NCBI RefSeq assembly: GCF_009002475.1
Contig: NZ_AP019860.1
Location: 7,144,501-7,208,500 of the forward strand
Direction: 5' to 3'
Length of the DNA stretch: 64,000 nt
Source of the DNA: Candidatus Uabimicrobium amorphum
GTDB taxonomy: Bacteria > Planctomycetota > Uabimicrobiia > Uabimicrobiales > Uabimicrobiaceae
In this document: positions 27,327 to 34,570 of the stretch, in pieces
Layout of the letters: every line of letters starts with the position of its first letter
How positions within the stretch are numbered: position 1 is the stretch's first letter
Position numbers and translations under genes: made by a program
The notes under the pieces: model-generated
The model's input: only the letters and a program-made list of their open reading frames with translations
Database searches by the model: none
What the model was told of the DNA's origin: nothing

Positions 27327-28289
27327 TTATTTTTTATCGATGAGTGTTATTGAATCGCGAAAAAATTGGGCTCTTGTATGGAAACCAAGAGACTGGACGA
27401 TGGCTGCGAGTTCGTCGTAGCGTTTTTGTAAATCAACAGGTAAAAACCACTGCAATTTACACAAGCAAACTGGGCAAAGCCATAGCGGACCGCGGTCGGA
27501 CTCTTCGCGATTATTGGAACCATTCATACAGCAGGCAAAGGCAATGCAATGTTTCATGCCGAGCATATGACCGATTTCATGTGTGGCGGTTTTTGCTGTG
27601 CGTAAGAAACATCGCAAGAACAACTCTTTCGACGAAGATGGATCACCATTGCGATACATAGAAAAAACACCTACGCGATGAGTTAACGATGCTTGGCCGT
27701 AGACAAAATTCCAACTTTCTCGTGGATAGAGATCTGTACCTGTCAAAGCGATATACGCAATCGCATCTTTAGGACGATTTGGGTATAAGACTTTGCGTAG
27801 TATGTACGTTGTCAGAATTTGTTTGTCCCCCCATGAGGGATGAATCCGTCTCGCCGATCTGGGAATTTTACTCAAAGGTATTGGTTTGGTGAATTTCACC
27901 GGTACTTGAAAGTACGAACTAATATAACGCGTTACTAAGGCGACTACCTGCTTTTGTTCTTGGGAAAAATCACCCAATTTTTGAATGTAAATCGTGGTGA
28001 GTTTGGAATTTTTTTGGCGTTTTTTGTACTGAAAGAACGTTTGTCCTGGCTCTTTGTGACTTGGATACCAGTCATGCATTCCGCCAGGATGGAAGATTTT
28101 GTGTTTTTCAATAAGAGAGAGAAATGGTTTTTGTAATTCATCCACCGCACGAAAGTGGTGGCGTTGTAGTTTTTCGTCGAGAGACGAAACGTCTTTATAG
28201 TATTGTTTCTGCGATGGTAACTTATTTTCCTGGGAACATGCTAGAGTCAGTAAGGACAACACTACAATTGTAAATACGTAAGTTTTCAT
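27327..28289 (-). CDS. archaemetzincin-type metalloprotease lipoprotein
   Basis: Seen: about 320 residues from the ATG at 28289 (AAAGGA upstream). A lipoprotein signal ends LTLACSQ. The zinc site is H237-E-I-G-H241-M-L-G-M-K-H247, followed by the archaemetzincin-specific cysteines and Met (CIAFACCMNGS) and CPVCLCKL, which match the M54 family pattern with its extra zinc site. M54 peptidases occur in archaea, some bacteria and as vertebrate AMZ1/2. A lipid-anchored, exported copy is unusual, since most are cytosolic. Physiological substrates are not known. It precedes the 2H-RRM gene on the same strand and diverges from the LRR gene. Confidence 0.85.
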   Translation of the reverse strand: MKTYVFTIVVLSLLTLACSQENKLPSQKQYYKDVSSLDEKLQRHHFRAVDELQKPFLSLIEKHKIFHPGGMHDWYPSHKEPGQTFFQYKKRQKNSKLTTIYIQKLGDFSQEQKQVVALVTRYISSYFQVPVKFTKPIPLSKIPRSARRIHPSWGDKQILTTYILRKVLYPNRPKDAIAYIALTGTDLYPRESWNFVYGQASLTHRVGVFSMYRNGDPSSSKELFLRCFLRTAKTATHEIGHMLGMKHCIAFACCMNGSNNREESDRGPLWLCPVCLCKLQWFLPVDLQKRYDELAAIVQSLGFHTRAQFFRDSITLIDKK

Positions 28290-28320
28290 GCGAAATCCTT
28301 TGCTTCTAACTAATAATTTT

Positions 28321-28341
28321 ATTCTCAACTCGGTTGAGAAT
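28321..28341. promoter_or_regulatory. operator-like dyad in a divergent intergenic region
   Basis: ATTCTCAAC and GTTGAGAAT form a perfect 9-bp dyad around a 3-base centre, in the 83 bases between the divergent archaemetzincin and LRR genes. The position suits a regulator binding site controlling both; no candidate regulator is adjacent. Confidence 0.5.
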
Positions 28342-28372
28342 CCTCTTAAAAACGAGATAAAAAGGAGTAGCT

Positions 28373-29323
28373 ATGAATGCGATACTAAAAGAAATCGAAA
28401 CAGCAAGAAAATACAACGAAACAAACCTTGAACTATGCGGTATGAATCTCAAAGAATTTCCCATGGAAGTTTTGCAAATGCCAGAGCTCGAAAGTCTAAA
28501 TTTAGCGAGCAATGAAATTAGTAGTTTGCCACCGCAAATTACACAGCTGACCAATCTAACAAAGCTAAACCTCAGTTTAAATCGGTTGAAAGAGGTTCCG
28601 CAGCAAATTTGCGAATTAAAAAACTTAATGTTTCTCGACTTAAAAGACAACATGCTCAAGACTTTGCCCGAGGAAATCACACAACTAGTGAATTTGCAAG
28701 TTCTTCTCCTACGCGCTAACATGTTCAAGGAATTTCCACAACCGCTTTTAAAGATGAAAAGCATAGGCGCTTTAGACTTATCAGAGAATTTTATTGGAGA
28801 AATTCCACCACAAATTTCACATTTGCAAAATCTTGAATCATTGGCTCTGCACAGGTGTTCACTGCAAAGTTTGCCTTCACAGATTGCCAGCTTAGAAAAG
28901 TTGAAAGTTTTATTGTTATCGGACAATAATTTGCAACAATTGCCTCAGGGAATGTCGCGACTTACAAAACTTACACATTTATTTTTGTACGAAAATTCTC
29001 TGGTGGAACTTCCGCAGGTGGAGTTTTTTCCACATTTGCAATACCTAAACATCGCTTACAATGAGTTGCAATTTCTTCCTTCTTTTGCCGATTTAGTTTT
29101 GTTGGAAGAGTTGTATGCCAATGGCAATCAACTTCAGGAAGTCCCTGCGGGAATAGGTAAACTCCAGCAACTAAAAAAGCTCGATTTATCACAAAACAAA
29201 ATACGCAGTGTACCTTTAGAAATTAACGAACTTAGTGATTTAGAGGGACTAGATTTAAAAGGAAATGAACTTACTAGTCCACCAGACTTTAGTGGTTTAC
29301 GCTGCGAATATCTCGAATATTGA
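28373..29323 (+). CDS. leucine-rich-repeat protein
   Basis: Seen: 316 residues made almost wholly of about 11-12 LRRs of 22-24 residues (LxxLxLxxNxLxxLPxxIxxL, for example LESLNLASNEISSLPPQI and LKKLDLSQNKIRSVPLEI). No signal peptide or membrane segment is visible, so it is probably cytoplasmic. The bacterial/ROCO-like repeat type serves protein binding. AAAGGAG precedes the ATG. It diverges from the archaemetzincin gene. No enzymatic domain is attached. Confidence 0.9.
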   Translation: MNAILKEIETARKYNETNLELCGMNLKEFPMEVLQMPELESLNLASNEISSLPPQITQLTNLTKLNLSLNRLKEVPQQICELKNLMFLDLKDNMLKTLPEEITQLVNLQVLLLRANMFKEFPQPLLKMKSIGALDLSENFIGEIPPQISHLQNLESLALHRCSLQSLPSQIASLEKLKVLLLSDNNLQQLPQGMSRLTKLTHLFLYENSLVELPQVEFFPHLQYLNIAYNELQFLPSFADLVLLEELYANGNQLQEVPAGIGKLQQLKKLDLSQNKIRSVPLEINELSDLEGLDLKGNELTSPPDFSGLRCEYLEY

Positions 29324-29460
29324 ACATAGTTTTATTTTGTATCGATGGATGTTTCGCTGAAAAGTGAAGCATCTATAAATTATTCTACGTTGTGTGGCGC
29401 AATAAATGCTAGTTTTTTCAGAGCTTTACAAAAAATTTTATACTTTTTTTAAAAATATAT

Positions 29461-29489
29461 TTGACATTGCAGAACGATCGTTTTATAAT
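29461..29489 (+). promoter_or_regulatory. promoter of SDR gene with operator in the spacer
   Basis: TTGACA (29461-29466) and TATAAT (29484-29489) are both consensus boxes with a 17-bp spacer. The palindrome AACGATCGTT fills 29473-29482 inside that spacer, so a bound repressor would block RNA polymerase. Confidence 0.85.
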
Positions 29490-29550
29490 TTTTCACGTTG
29501 GCTTAATCACCCGACGCATTTCAAGTTTATATTTTTTTGTCGTTTTTCAG

Positions 29551-29560
29551 AACGATCATT
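29551..29560 (+). promoter_or_regulatory. second operator copy before the SDR gene
   Basis: CAGAACGATCATTTTA at 29548-29563 repeats the promoter-spacer sequence CAGAACGATCGTTTTA with one change. It lies just upstream of the AGGAG at 29568. Two copies 78 bases apart suggest cooperative repression, probably by the TetR protein encoded downstream. Confidence 0.65.
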
Positions 29561-29580
29561 TTAAAACAGGAGAAATAATC

Positions 29581-30315
29581 ATGAGTTATGATATCAAAGA
29601 TAAGGTCACTTTAGTCACCGGAGCAAATAGAGGTATTGGTAAGGCGATTGTGGAATCATTTATCGCGTATGGAGTAAAAAAAGTATATGCCGCGGTACGC
29701 AAATTAGAATCTGCCAACGAACTCATTGAAAAATACGGCGACAAAGTTGTCGCGGTAGAAATCGACTTGGGAAAACCACAAACCATTATCTCTGCGGCAG
29801 AACAAGTACAAGATGTCGAAGTTGTGGTCAATAACGCTGGTGTATTAGCTTTATCAAATCCTTTGTCAGAAAATGCTCTTGAGTCATTAAAATTTGAAAT
29901 CGATATTAATTTATTTGGTTTAGTACGAATTGCACAGGCTTTTGCTCCTGTCTTACAAAAAAACGGTGGCGGAGCTTTTGTACAATTGAATTCGGTGGTG
30001 TCTTTAAAATCTTATCCCGATATTGCAACGTATTCCGCTTCTAAAGCAGCGTCATACTCGATTACTCAATCACTGCGCAGTGCGCTGAAGGAACAAAATA
30101 CCGCTGTCTTAAGCGTGCATCCTGGACCAATTGCCACGGATATGGCGGAAGATGCTGGTATTTCAGACATCGCGGAACCGGTTACAGTGGTTTCGGAGGG
30201 AATTATTAATTCTTTAAAATCTGGAGACTTCCATTTATTTCCCGATACCATTGCCCGAGATCTTGGAGAAAAATACCAAAGTTTTGCACAAAATGCCATA
30301 TTAGCAGAAGAGTAA
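29581..30315 (+). CDS. short-chain dehydrogenase/reductase
   Basis: Seen: 244 residues from the ATG at 29581 (AGGAG 8 bases upstream). The N-terminal cofactor loop is TGANRGIGK, with NNAGVL next. The catalytic motif is Y-S-A-S-K with the preceding Ser in QLNSVVSL, and HPGPIATDM follows. This is a classical SDR. NADP(H) preference and the substrate cannot be fixed. TetR-controlled SDRs often handle reactive carbonyls or foreign compounds, which is inference here. Controlled by the two operators upstream; the likely regulator gene lies 360 bases downstream. Confidence 0.9.
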   Translation: MSYDIKDKVTLVTGANRGIGKAIVESFIAYGVKKVYAAVRKLESANELIEKYGDKVVAVEIDLGKPQTIISAAEQVQDVEVVVNNAGVLALSNPLSENALESLKFEIDINLFGLVRIAQAFAPVLQKNGGGAFVQLNSVVSLKSYPDIATYSASKAASYSITQSLRSALKEQNTAVLSVHPGPIATDMAEDAGISDIAEPVTVVSEGIINSLKSGDFHLFPDTIARDLGEKYQSFAQNAILAEE

Positions 30316-30365
30316 AAATATAGGCCAGCCAGATTAGCTAAGGCGTAAAATTTTAAAAGATAAAA

Positions 30366-30590
30366 ACTTACAAATCCATGTCATTCACGCGTAAGCGCAT
30401 GGCTATCAAGTTAAGCGTGAAAGCTTTCTTAATAAAGACTTACAAATCCATGTCATTCCCGCGTAAGCGGGAAACCAGCAATGTAAAATTGACTTGTAAA
30501 CGCTGGATCCCTGCTTTTGCAGGGATGACACCATAAGAGGTTTACATTTTAGCTTGACAGTCATGTGCTTTTGCAGGATGACACCATGAG
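30366..30590. repeat. REP-type palindromic repeat cluster
   Basis: The phrase ACTTACAAATCCATGTCATT occurs at 30366 and again at 30438. The second copy opens a composite inverted repeat (30451-30530) with outer ends TGTCATTCCC and AGGGATGACA and inner hairpins CCCGC-GTAA-GCGGG and CCCTGC-TTTT-GCAGGG. A decayed third unit (TGCTTTTGCAGGATGACACC) ends near 30586. This resembles widespread REP/MITE sequences of bacterial genomes and fills the SDR-tetR gap. Confidence 0.8.
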
Positions 30591-30677
30591 GGTTTTATAT
30601 CTTAACTGGCCTTAAAAAAAATGGTTTTCAACTTTGGTGGCAACGGTTATTATAGAGAAAAGTAGTAGGAGATAATT

Positions 30678-31262
30678 ATGCCGCGATTAAAAGAATACCA
30701 CAAGGAAGACGTGCTTCATGCTGCGATGAACGTATTTTGGGAAAAGGGATTTCACGGAACTTCCGTCAACGATTTAGTAAAAGCAACCGGTTTAAACAAG
30801 CATAGCATGTACAAAGAATTTGGCAATAAAGAGGGATTGTTCAAAGCTTGTATTGATAATTACGTTGGTGAAGCGATGAAAGACAATATGAGTATATTGC
30901 TTCGCAAACCTTTAGGTTTTGAGAACATCAAAGCGTTTTTTTACAATTGCATTGACATACTTACCAACAAGCAGTGTAAAAGCTGTTTTCTCGTCAATAG
31001 TGTCGCAGAAAAAGAAGTTTTGAATGAAGAGATCAATTCGTGTGTCAAAATGCACCTAGTTGCACAAGAAAAAGTTTTTTACGATTGTCTACAAGCTTCG
31101 CAGCAACGTAATGAAATTGCCGCAGATAAAGATTTAGAAACACACGCGCGTTTGTTGATGTGTTTTTTAGAAGGAATGAGCATTACCGGAAAAATTCATC
31201 ACGATCGTGAAAGTTTACACAAGATGGTAGAACGGGTATTTTCTCTTGTTACATCGAGTTAG
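30678..31262 (+). CDS. TetR/AcrR-family transcriptional regulator
   Basis: Seen: 194 residues. The N-terminal HTH reads AAMNVFWEKGFHGTSVNDLVKATGLNKHSMYKEFGNKEGLF, typical of TetR DNA-binding domains (shown here only as residues about 15-54). The helical C-terminal ligand domain contains three close Cys residues (KQCKSCFLV and SCVKMH), which might sense thiol-reactive compounds. AGGAG lies upstream of the ATG. It is the obvious candidate repressor of the SDR gene upstream, whose promoter has two AACGATC operators. Confidence 0.9.
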   Translation: MPRLKEYHKEDVLHAAMNVFWEKGFHGTSVNDLVKATGLNKHSMYKEFGNKEGLFKACIDNYVGEAMKDNMSILLRKPLGFENIKAFFYNCIDILTNKQCKSCFLVNSVAEKEVLNEEINSCVKMHLVAQEKVFYDCLQASQQRNEIAADKDLETHARLLMCFLEGMSITGKIHHDRESLHKMVERVFSLVTSS

Positions 31263-31289
31263 TTGTCAGAAGTATAGTATTTCTAATGA

Positions 31290-31482
31290 TATGCGGTGCC
31301 CTCCTGCCGGCTAACCGCCGGCTGTCCTCCCACTGGGAGGACTTACGTAGTGTACTTCGTAAGAGAAAAAACGACACGTTGATGCGTTACAAATACTCAT
31401 GCTGGTTGACTTGAACCAAAGTTGCGTTTTTTCAACACTTTTTGATATACGTAAACTCTCCCGCTGGAGAGGGCATCGCATA
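31290..31482. mobile_element. palindromic element with terminal inverted repeats, copy 2
   Basis: Left end TATGCGGTGCCCTCC (31290-31304) and right end, read on the other strand, TATGCGATGCCCTCTCC form terminal inverted repeats about 193 bases apart. Inside are GCCGGC repeats, a perfect hairpin GTCCTCCC-ACT-GGGAGGAC and a second stem CTTACG/CGTAAG. There is no coding capacity. It is related to the elements at 25332 and 52533 and is likely a non-autonomous mobile element. Confidence 0.65.
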
Positions 31483-31515
31483 CCAGCAATTATCCATACT
31501 TAAGTGAAGCTAAGT

Positions 31516-32517
31516 TTAAGACCAATCGCGAGAAGCTTGTAGTAAGCGACGCAATTGTTTTTCCCACAACCACTGCATTTCCTTCATGGACTTTTCACTG
31601 AGTCCCCACGAAATCGGAACATAGAACGCTAGAATAATACATAATCGATAATCGTCAAGACATTGTTCCCAACTATAATTTTGTACTCCGAATTTTTGCA
31701 GGTTTCGGTGATATGTCTGCAACGTTGTCATTTCAAAACTACGGCGCTTGTCAGTTTCCCAGCAGGGAATTGTCGCATAAACCAAGTCGTACATGCCTAA
31801 AAAGTGAGTTAACGACCACAAAAATGGTTGGCGATCGATGATATAGGTTTTGCCTTTTTTATCATAGGGTGACATGACATTACATGGGTTCGCGTCACCG
31901 TGAATTTTTGTAAAACCATTGCGGTACTGTTGTCGTTCGTAAAATTTTTGTCCGCAGTTTTCGATAATGTTGCCAATGGAAATTTTGTCTTGTTGAGACA
32001 ACGAAGTATGCGAAAAAATCGCGGGCAAACCTTGTGATGTTTTTTCAATATATTTATCCACCGCAGAAATTGGTGAATCCTCCTGCCAGTAAAAAGCGTG
32101 TAAGCGCGCTAGCTCTTTTGCCAATTCAATAGCGTGTTGTTGCGTTGGTTCAATATCTTGGTTGGAATAATGTGTCGCGGATAAATCTTCGAGTAACAAA
32201 TGATAACCACTCTCACTATATTGGGCATCATAACAAACGGGGATCGGGGCATTTTTTAAATCGACATAGTCTTTTTTATAGTAATCGTATTCTGAGTCGG
32301 TGATGAAATATGCACAGTTTTGGCAAATTTTGAGAAAAAAAGATGTGGGATAGCTATGGTGATCTTCGCAATATTCTATATTTATGATCGCATTGTTTGC
32401 GTGGCGTGAATTGCCGCAATTTAAGGTGACGTTTTTGATCTGTGCTTGGGGATAAAATTGGTTTATTGTTTGTTGTAACCACTCTTTGGTGATTTGTGAC
32501 GTGGATTCAAGTACCAT
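31516..32517 (-). CDS. APH/EcKL-type small-molecule phosphotransferase
   Basis: Seen: 333 residues. The catalytic loop IHGDANPCNVM lies near residue 205, the metal Asp in YIIDRQPF follows, and an N-terminal ATP lobe contains FFLKIC and LLLEDLS. This is the protein-kinase-like fold of aminoglycoside, choline and ecdysteroid kinases. The LxxLHAFYW motif matches the phosphotransferase-enzyme family. Substrate unknown; resistance should not be assumed. It is a single gene between a mobile-like repeat and an HTH gene. Confidence 0.82.
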   Translation of the reverse strand: MVLESTSQITKEWLQQTINQFYPQAQIKNVTLNCGNSRHANNAIINIEYCEDHHSYPTSFFLKICQNCAYFITDSEYDYYKKDYVDLKNAPIPVCYDAQYSESGYHLLLEDLSATHYSNQDIEPTQQHAIELAKELARLHAFYWQEDSPISAVDKYIEKTSQGLPAIFSHTSLSQQDKISIGNIIENCGQKFYERQQYRNGFTKIHGDANPCNVMSPYDKKGKTYIIDRQPFLWSLTHFLGMYDLVYATIPCWETDKRRSFEMTTLQTYHRNLQKFGVQNYSWEQCLDDYRLCIILAFYVPISWGLSEKSMKEMQWLWEKQLRRLLQASRDWS

Positions 32518-32589
32518 GTAAATCTTTCTAGGTTTTCGTGTATCTACTTGTGTTTGTGAGACGGGCGGACACTAGGTCCGCCCCTACAT

Positions 32590-33153
32590 TTACCCAAAAA
32601 TAGTTAAAGCTGCCAGAGCTTTATATTTCAGGTAACGATCACGAGGATTGTCGTAGTGAGAAAGTTGGTGTAGGTACTGGCGAAAATTCACCTCTTTCCC
32701 TTTTCTCGTCGAAATTGTGTGTGTTTTAGACAATTTCGCAAGCTGAATCCAGTTGAGATTTCTTATGTACTTTTTTCCTTCACAGTTTACATAAATGATG
32801 GAAAAAGGTATTTGCTCTCTGAGCCATGCGGTATTCTCAATCAAGTAGTCAACAATTGCTCCATGATCTAGCTGGTTTTTGTAGAGTTTTTCCTTCAAAC
32901 TCTCCTCTACAATCGTATGATGACTGCTCACCACTATGATTTTTCCACGTAGTTTTTTCACCCATCTGTGGAATAGTGGAAGATCTCTCTTTTTGGCTAA
33001 TTTATAAAATTTTTTGTTAATTAGCGCAATTCGCCGTCCGTCTCCGATCGTATCCAGCACTGCATTTCTCAACCAGTAATACGCTGTGGACTTTGCCACC
33101 TGGAAATATTCTTGTATAAGTTTTATGTCGATAGTTTTGTGTATTGTGTCCAT
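32590..33153 (-). CDS. HTH-domain protein, probably autoregulated
   Basis: Function not recognised. Seen: 187 basic residues. The N-terminus IKLIQEYFQVAKSTAYYWLRN reads as a helix-turn-helix like those of MerR, transposase or excisionase proteins. The remainder has KIIVVSSHH, IPFSIIYVNCEGKKYI and no clear enzymatic motif. The ATG at 33153 has AAGGGA upstream. The promoter region has two identical 22-base palindromes, one overlapping the promoter and one next to the ribosome site, which fits tight self-control. Could be a regulator of a mobile element. Confidence 0.65.
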   Translation of the reverse strand: MDTIHKTIDIKLIQEYFQVAKSTAYYWLRNAVLDTIGDGRRIALINKKFYKLAKKRDLPLFHRWVKKLRGKIIVVSSHHTIVEESLKEKLYKNQLDHGAIVDYLIENTAWLREQIPFSIIYVNCEGKKYIRNLNWIQLAKLSKTHTISTRKGKEVNFRQYLHQLSHYDNPRDRYLKYKALAALTIFG

Positions 33154-33163
33154 TATATTTCCC

Positions 33164-33185
33164 TTATAACAATGGTTTGTTATAA
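33164..33185 (-). promoter_or_regulatory. operator palindrome, proximal copy
   Basis: TTATAACAA and TTGTTATAA are perfect 9-base arms around TGGT. The site lies between promoter and start codon of the HTH gene and recurs identically 66 bases away. Confidence 0.8.
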
Positions 33186-33228
33186 TCTAATTGTAAAAAA
33201 ATTCGCTGTTGTTTCTTTCGTTCTTATG

Positions 33229-33257
33229 ATTATAACAATGGTTTGTTATAATTTCAA
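33229..33257 (-). promoter_or_regulatory. promoter overlapped by the distal operator copy
   Basis: On the - strand TTGAAA (33257-33252) and TATAAT (33234-33229) are separated by exactly 17 bases. The second copy of the TTATAACAA/TTGTTATAA palindrome (33230-33251) covers the spacer and the -10 box, so binding would repress transcription of the HTH gene. Confidence 0.75.
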
Positions 33258-33283
33258 TGCAAAAAAAACTTTTTTTACAATTT

Positions 33284-33319
33284 TAAAAAGTTATTGCAGC
33301 ATCGTACCGCTGCAATAAC
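33284..33319 (-). terminator. terminator of the first cold-shock gene
   Basis: On the - strand GTTATTGCAGC and GCTGCAATAAC form a perfect 11-bp stem with an 8-base loop, followed by TTTTTA, 16 bases after the csp stop. Confidence 0.88.
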
Positions 33320-33334
33320 CTCTTTTGAGTCGTA

Positions 33335-33547
33335 TTATTCTACAACTTGTACTTGCTCAGCTTGAGGACCTTTTGGGCCGCGAGATTCGAGAAAATCTAC
33401 TTTTTGACCTTCATGAAGAGTTCTGAATCCATCACCGTTAATGCTTGAATAGTGAACAAACAAGTCGTCACCTTGCTCTCTTTGGATGAATCCGTAGCCT
33501 TTACTCTCGTTAAACCATTTTACTGTGCCTGATTGCTTTTCTGACAT
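33335..33547 (-). CDS. csp: cold-shock protein, CspA family (copy 1)
   Basis: Seen: 70 residues from the ATG at 33547. The cold-shock domain has both nucleic-acid motifs: KGYGFI (RNP1) and DLFVHYSSI (RNP2-like), and ends ESRGPKGPQAEQVQV. The 70-residue length is standard. Family: binds single-stranded RNA/DNA and melts mRNA structure. The nearly identical gene 473 bases upstream and their conserved leaders show tandem duplication. A leader of about 255 bases precedes the start. Confidence 0.95.
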   Translation of the reverse strand: MSEKQSGTVKWFNESKGYGFIQREQGDDLFVHYSSINGDGFRTLHEGQKVDFLESRGPKGPQAEQVQVVE

Positions 33548-33813
33548 AAGAATTGCCTTAATAAAAAACTTAAATTTACTTACTAACATAGGTACTTTCA
33601 GTAAGTCAATGTAACTTTGGTGAGTATGGGATGAGCGTTTAGATCTTATAGAGGAATTTCATAAATCTTGTAGCAAAGTTTGTGATACGAGGCAATATAA
33701 CAAGAGATAATTCGGATTTTTGCGAATATGATTTAATAATGTATGGTTACACTATTATGAAAATTCAGATTTTTGTAACGCTTACTTCTTTGTTTATGAA
33801 AAACAGATGTATA
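33548..33813 (-). promoter_or_regulatory. long cold-shock leader and promoter (copy 1)
   Basis: This region is homologous to 34233-34468, the leader of the second csp gene. Both keep - strand TGTCAA, 17 bases, then TATACA or TATTAC (here -10 at 33813-33808), giving a 5' untranslated region of about 255 bases. Long structured leaders are known to control cspA mRNA stability and translation in the cold. Promoter placement is inferred from conservation. The remaining bases to 33963 hold no gene. Confidence 0.55.
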
Positions 33814-33963
33814 CTCAATCTTGAGAACTATTGACACTACAGAAAAAGTTATTACATATGTTAACTCTACAACATGAAAGTGAAATTGCAAGTGGAAAAA
33901 TTTTTTTTATAAATAATTTTTCGTTTGGCACGAATAAGGGAAGTGTTTGGGCTGGAAGTGTTT

Positions 33964-33998
33964 AAAGTTATTGTAGTCTTCACTACAATAACTTTTTT
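33964..33998. terminator. terminator of the second cold-shock gene
   Basis: AAAGTTATTGTAGT and ACTACAATAACTTT form a perfect 14-bp stem around CTTC, 22 bases after the csp stop. The T-run is stronger on the + strand, so it may work in both directions. Confidence 0.85.
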
Positions 33999-34019
33999 TG
34001 AACTCAATTAGAGCATGAA

Positions 34020-34232
34020 CTAGCTAGTAACTTGCACTTGTTCTGCTTGAGGACCTTTTGGTCCGCGAGACTCGGTAAACTCTACTTGTTGTCCTTCATG
34101 AAGGGTTTTAAATCCATCACCGCAAATGCTTGAATAATGGACGAACAAATCGTCACCTTGTTCTCTTTGGATGAATCCGTAGCCTTTGCTCTCGTTAAAC
34201 CATTTTACTGTACCTGTTTGTTTATCTGACAT
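34020..34232 (-). CDS. csp: cold-shock protein, CspA family (copy 2)
   Basis: Seen: 70 residues, differing from the first copy at only a handful of positions, with the same KGYGFI and DLFVHYSSI motifs. An additional Cys replaces Asn in SSICGDGF. ATG at 34232 has AAGGTTGT upstream. The gene, its leader and a terminator of similar design are duplicated, so each copy is an independent unit. Expected to act as an RNA chaperone. Confidence 0.95.
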   Translation of the reverse strand: MSDKQTGTVKWFNESKGYGFIQREQGDDLFVHYSSICGDGFKTLHEGQQVEFTESRGPKGPQAEQVQVTS

Positions 34233-34468
34233 AAGTACAACCTTAATAAAAATTGGAAATAAATTATATTTTAGTAAGTCAATATAATTTTTGAGTATGG
34301 GTGGAGCGTTTGATCTTTATAAAAAGATTTCATATATTTTGTGTAAAGGTTGTGTATATGGAGCAATGTGATAAAGAAATAGCTCGGATTTTTGTTTTGT
34401 TGCTGATATTATGAAACTATATACTCAGATTTTGCTAACGCTTGCTTTGTTTTTTGTAAAACGTAATA
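34233..34468 (-). promoter_or_regulatory. long cold-shock leader and promoter (copy 2)
   Basis: Blocks such as AGTAAGTCAAT, TTGAGTATGGG, GGAGCGTTTGATCT and CTCGGATTTTTG have counterparts in the copy 1 leader. The candidate - strand promoter is TGTCAA-17-TATTAC with -10 at 34468-34463. No gene lies in this stretch. Confidence 0.5.
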
Positions 34469-34485
34469 CTCAATTTCGAAAATTA

Positions 34486-34515
34486 TTGACACTGTAGAAA
34501 ATATTATTATATAAA
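34486..34515 (+). promoter_or_regulatory. candidate promoter of the polyketide-like operon
   Basis: TTGACA (34486-34491) and TATAAA (34510-34515) with an 18-base spacer lie 56 bases before the first gene of the + strand operon. TTGACA is also present in the homologous csp region at 33831 without a gene downstream, which lowers confidence. Confidence 0.5.
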
Positions 34516-34570
34516 GTAACTTTTTTACATGCAAGTCAAATCTGCGATATTTTAGAGTCGGAGTTGAAAA

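Noticed and set aside
31516..32517. Antibiotic-resistance aminoglycoside phosphotransferase
   Set aside because: Only the general HGD/ID kinase-like fold is visible. The sequence fits the broad APH/ecdysteroid-kinase-like family, so a resistance claim is unsupported.
33831..33870. + strand promoter TTGACA with a possible -10 ACATAT
   Set aside because: No + strand gene follows before the csp terminator; the sequence is part of the duplicated cold-shock leader region.
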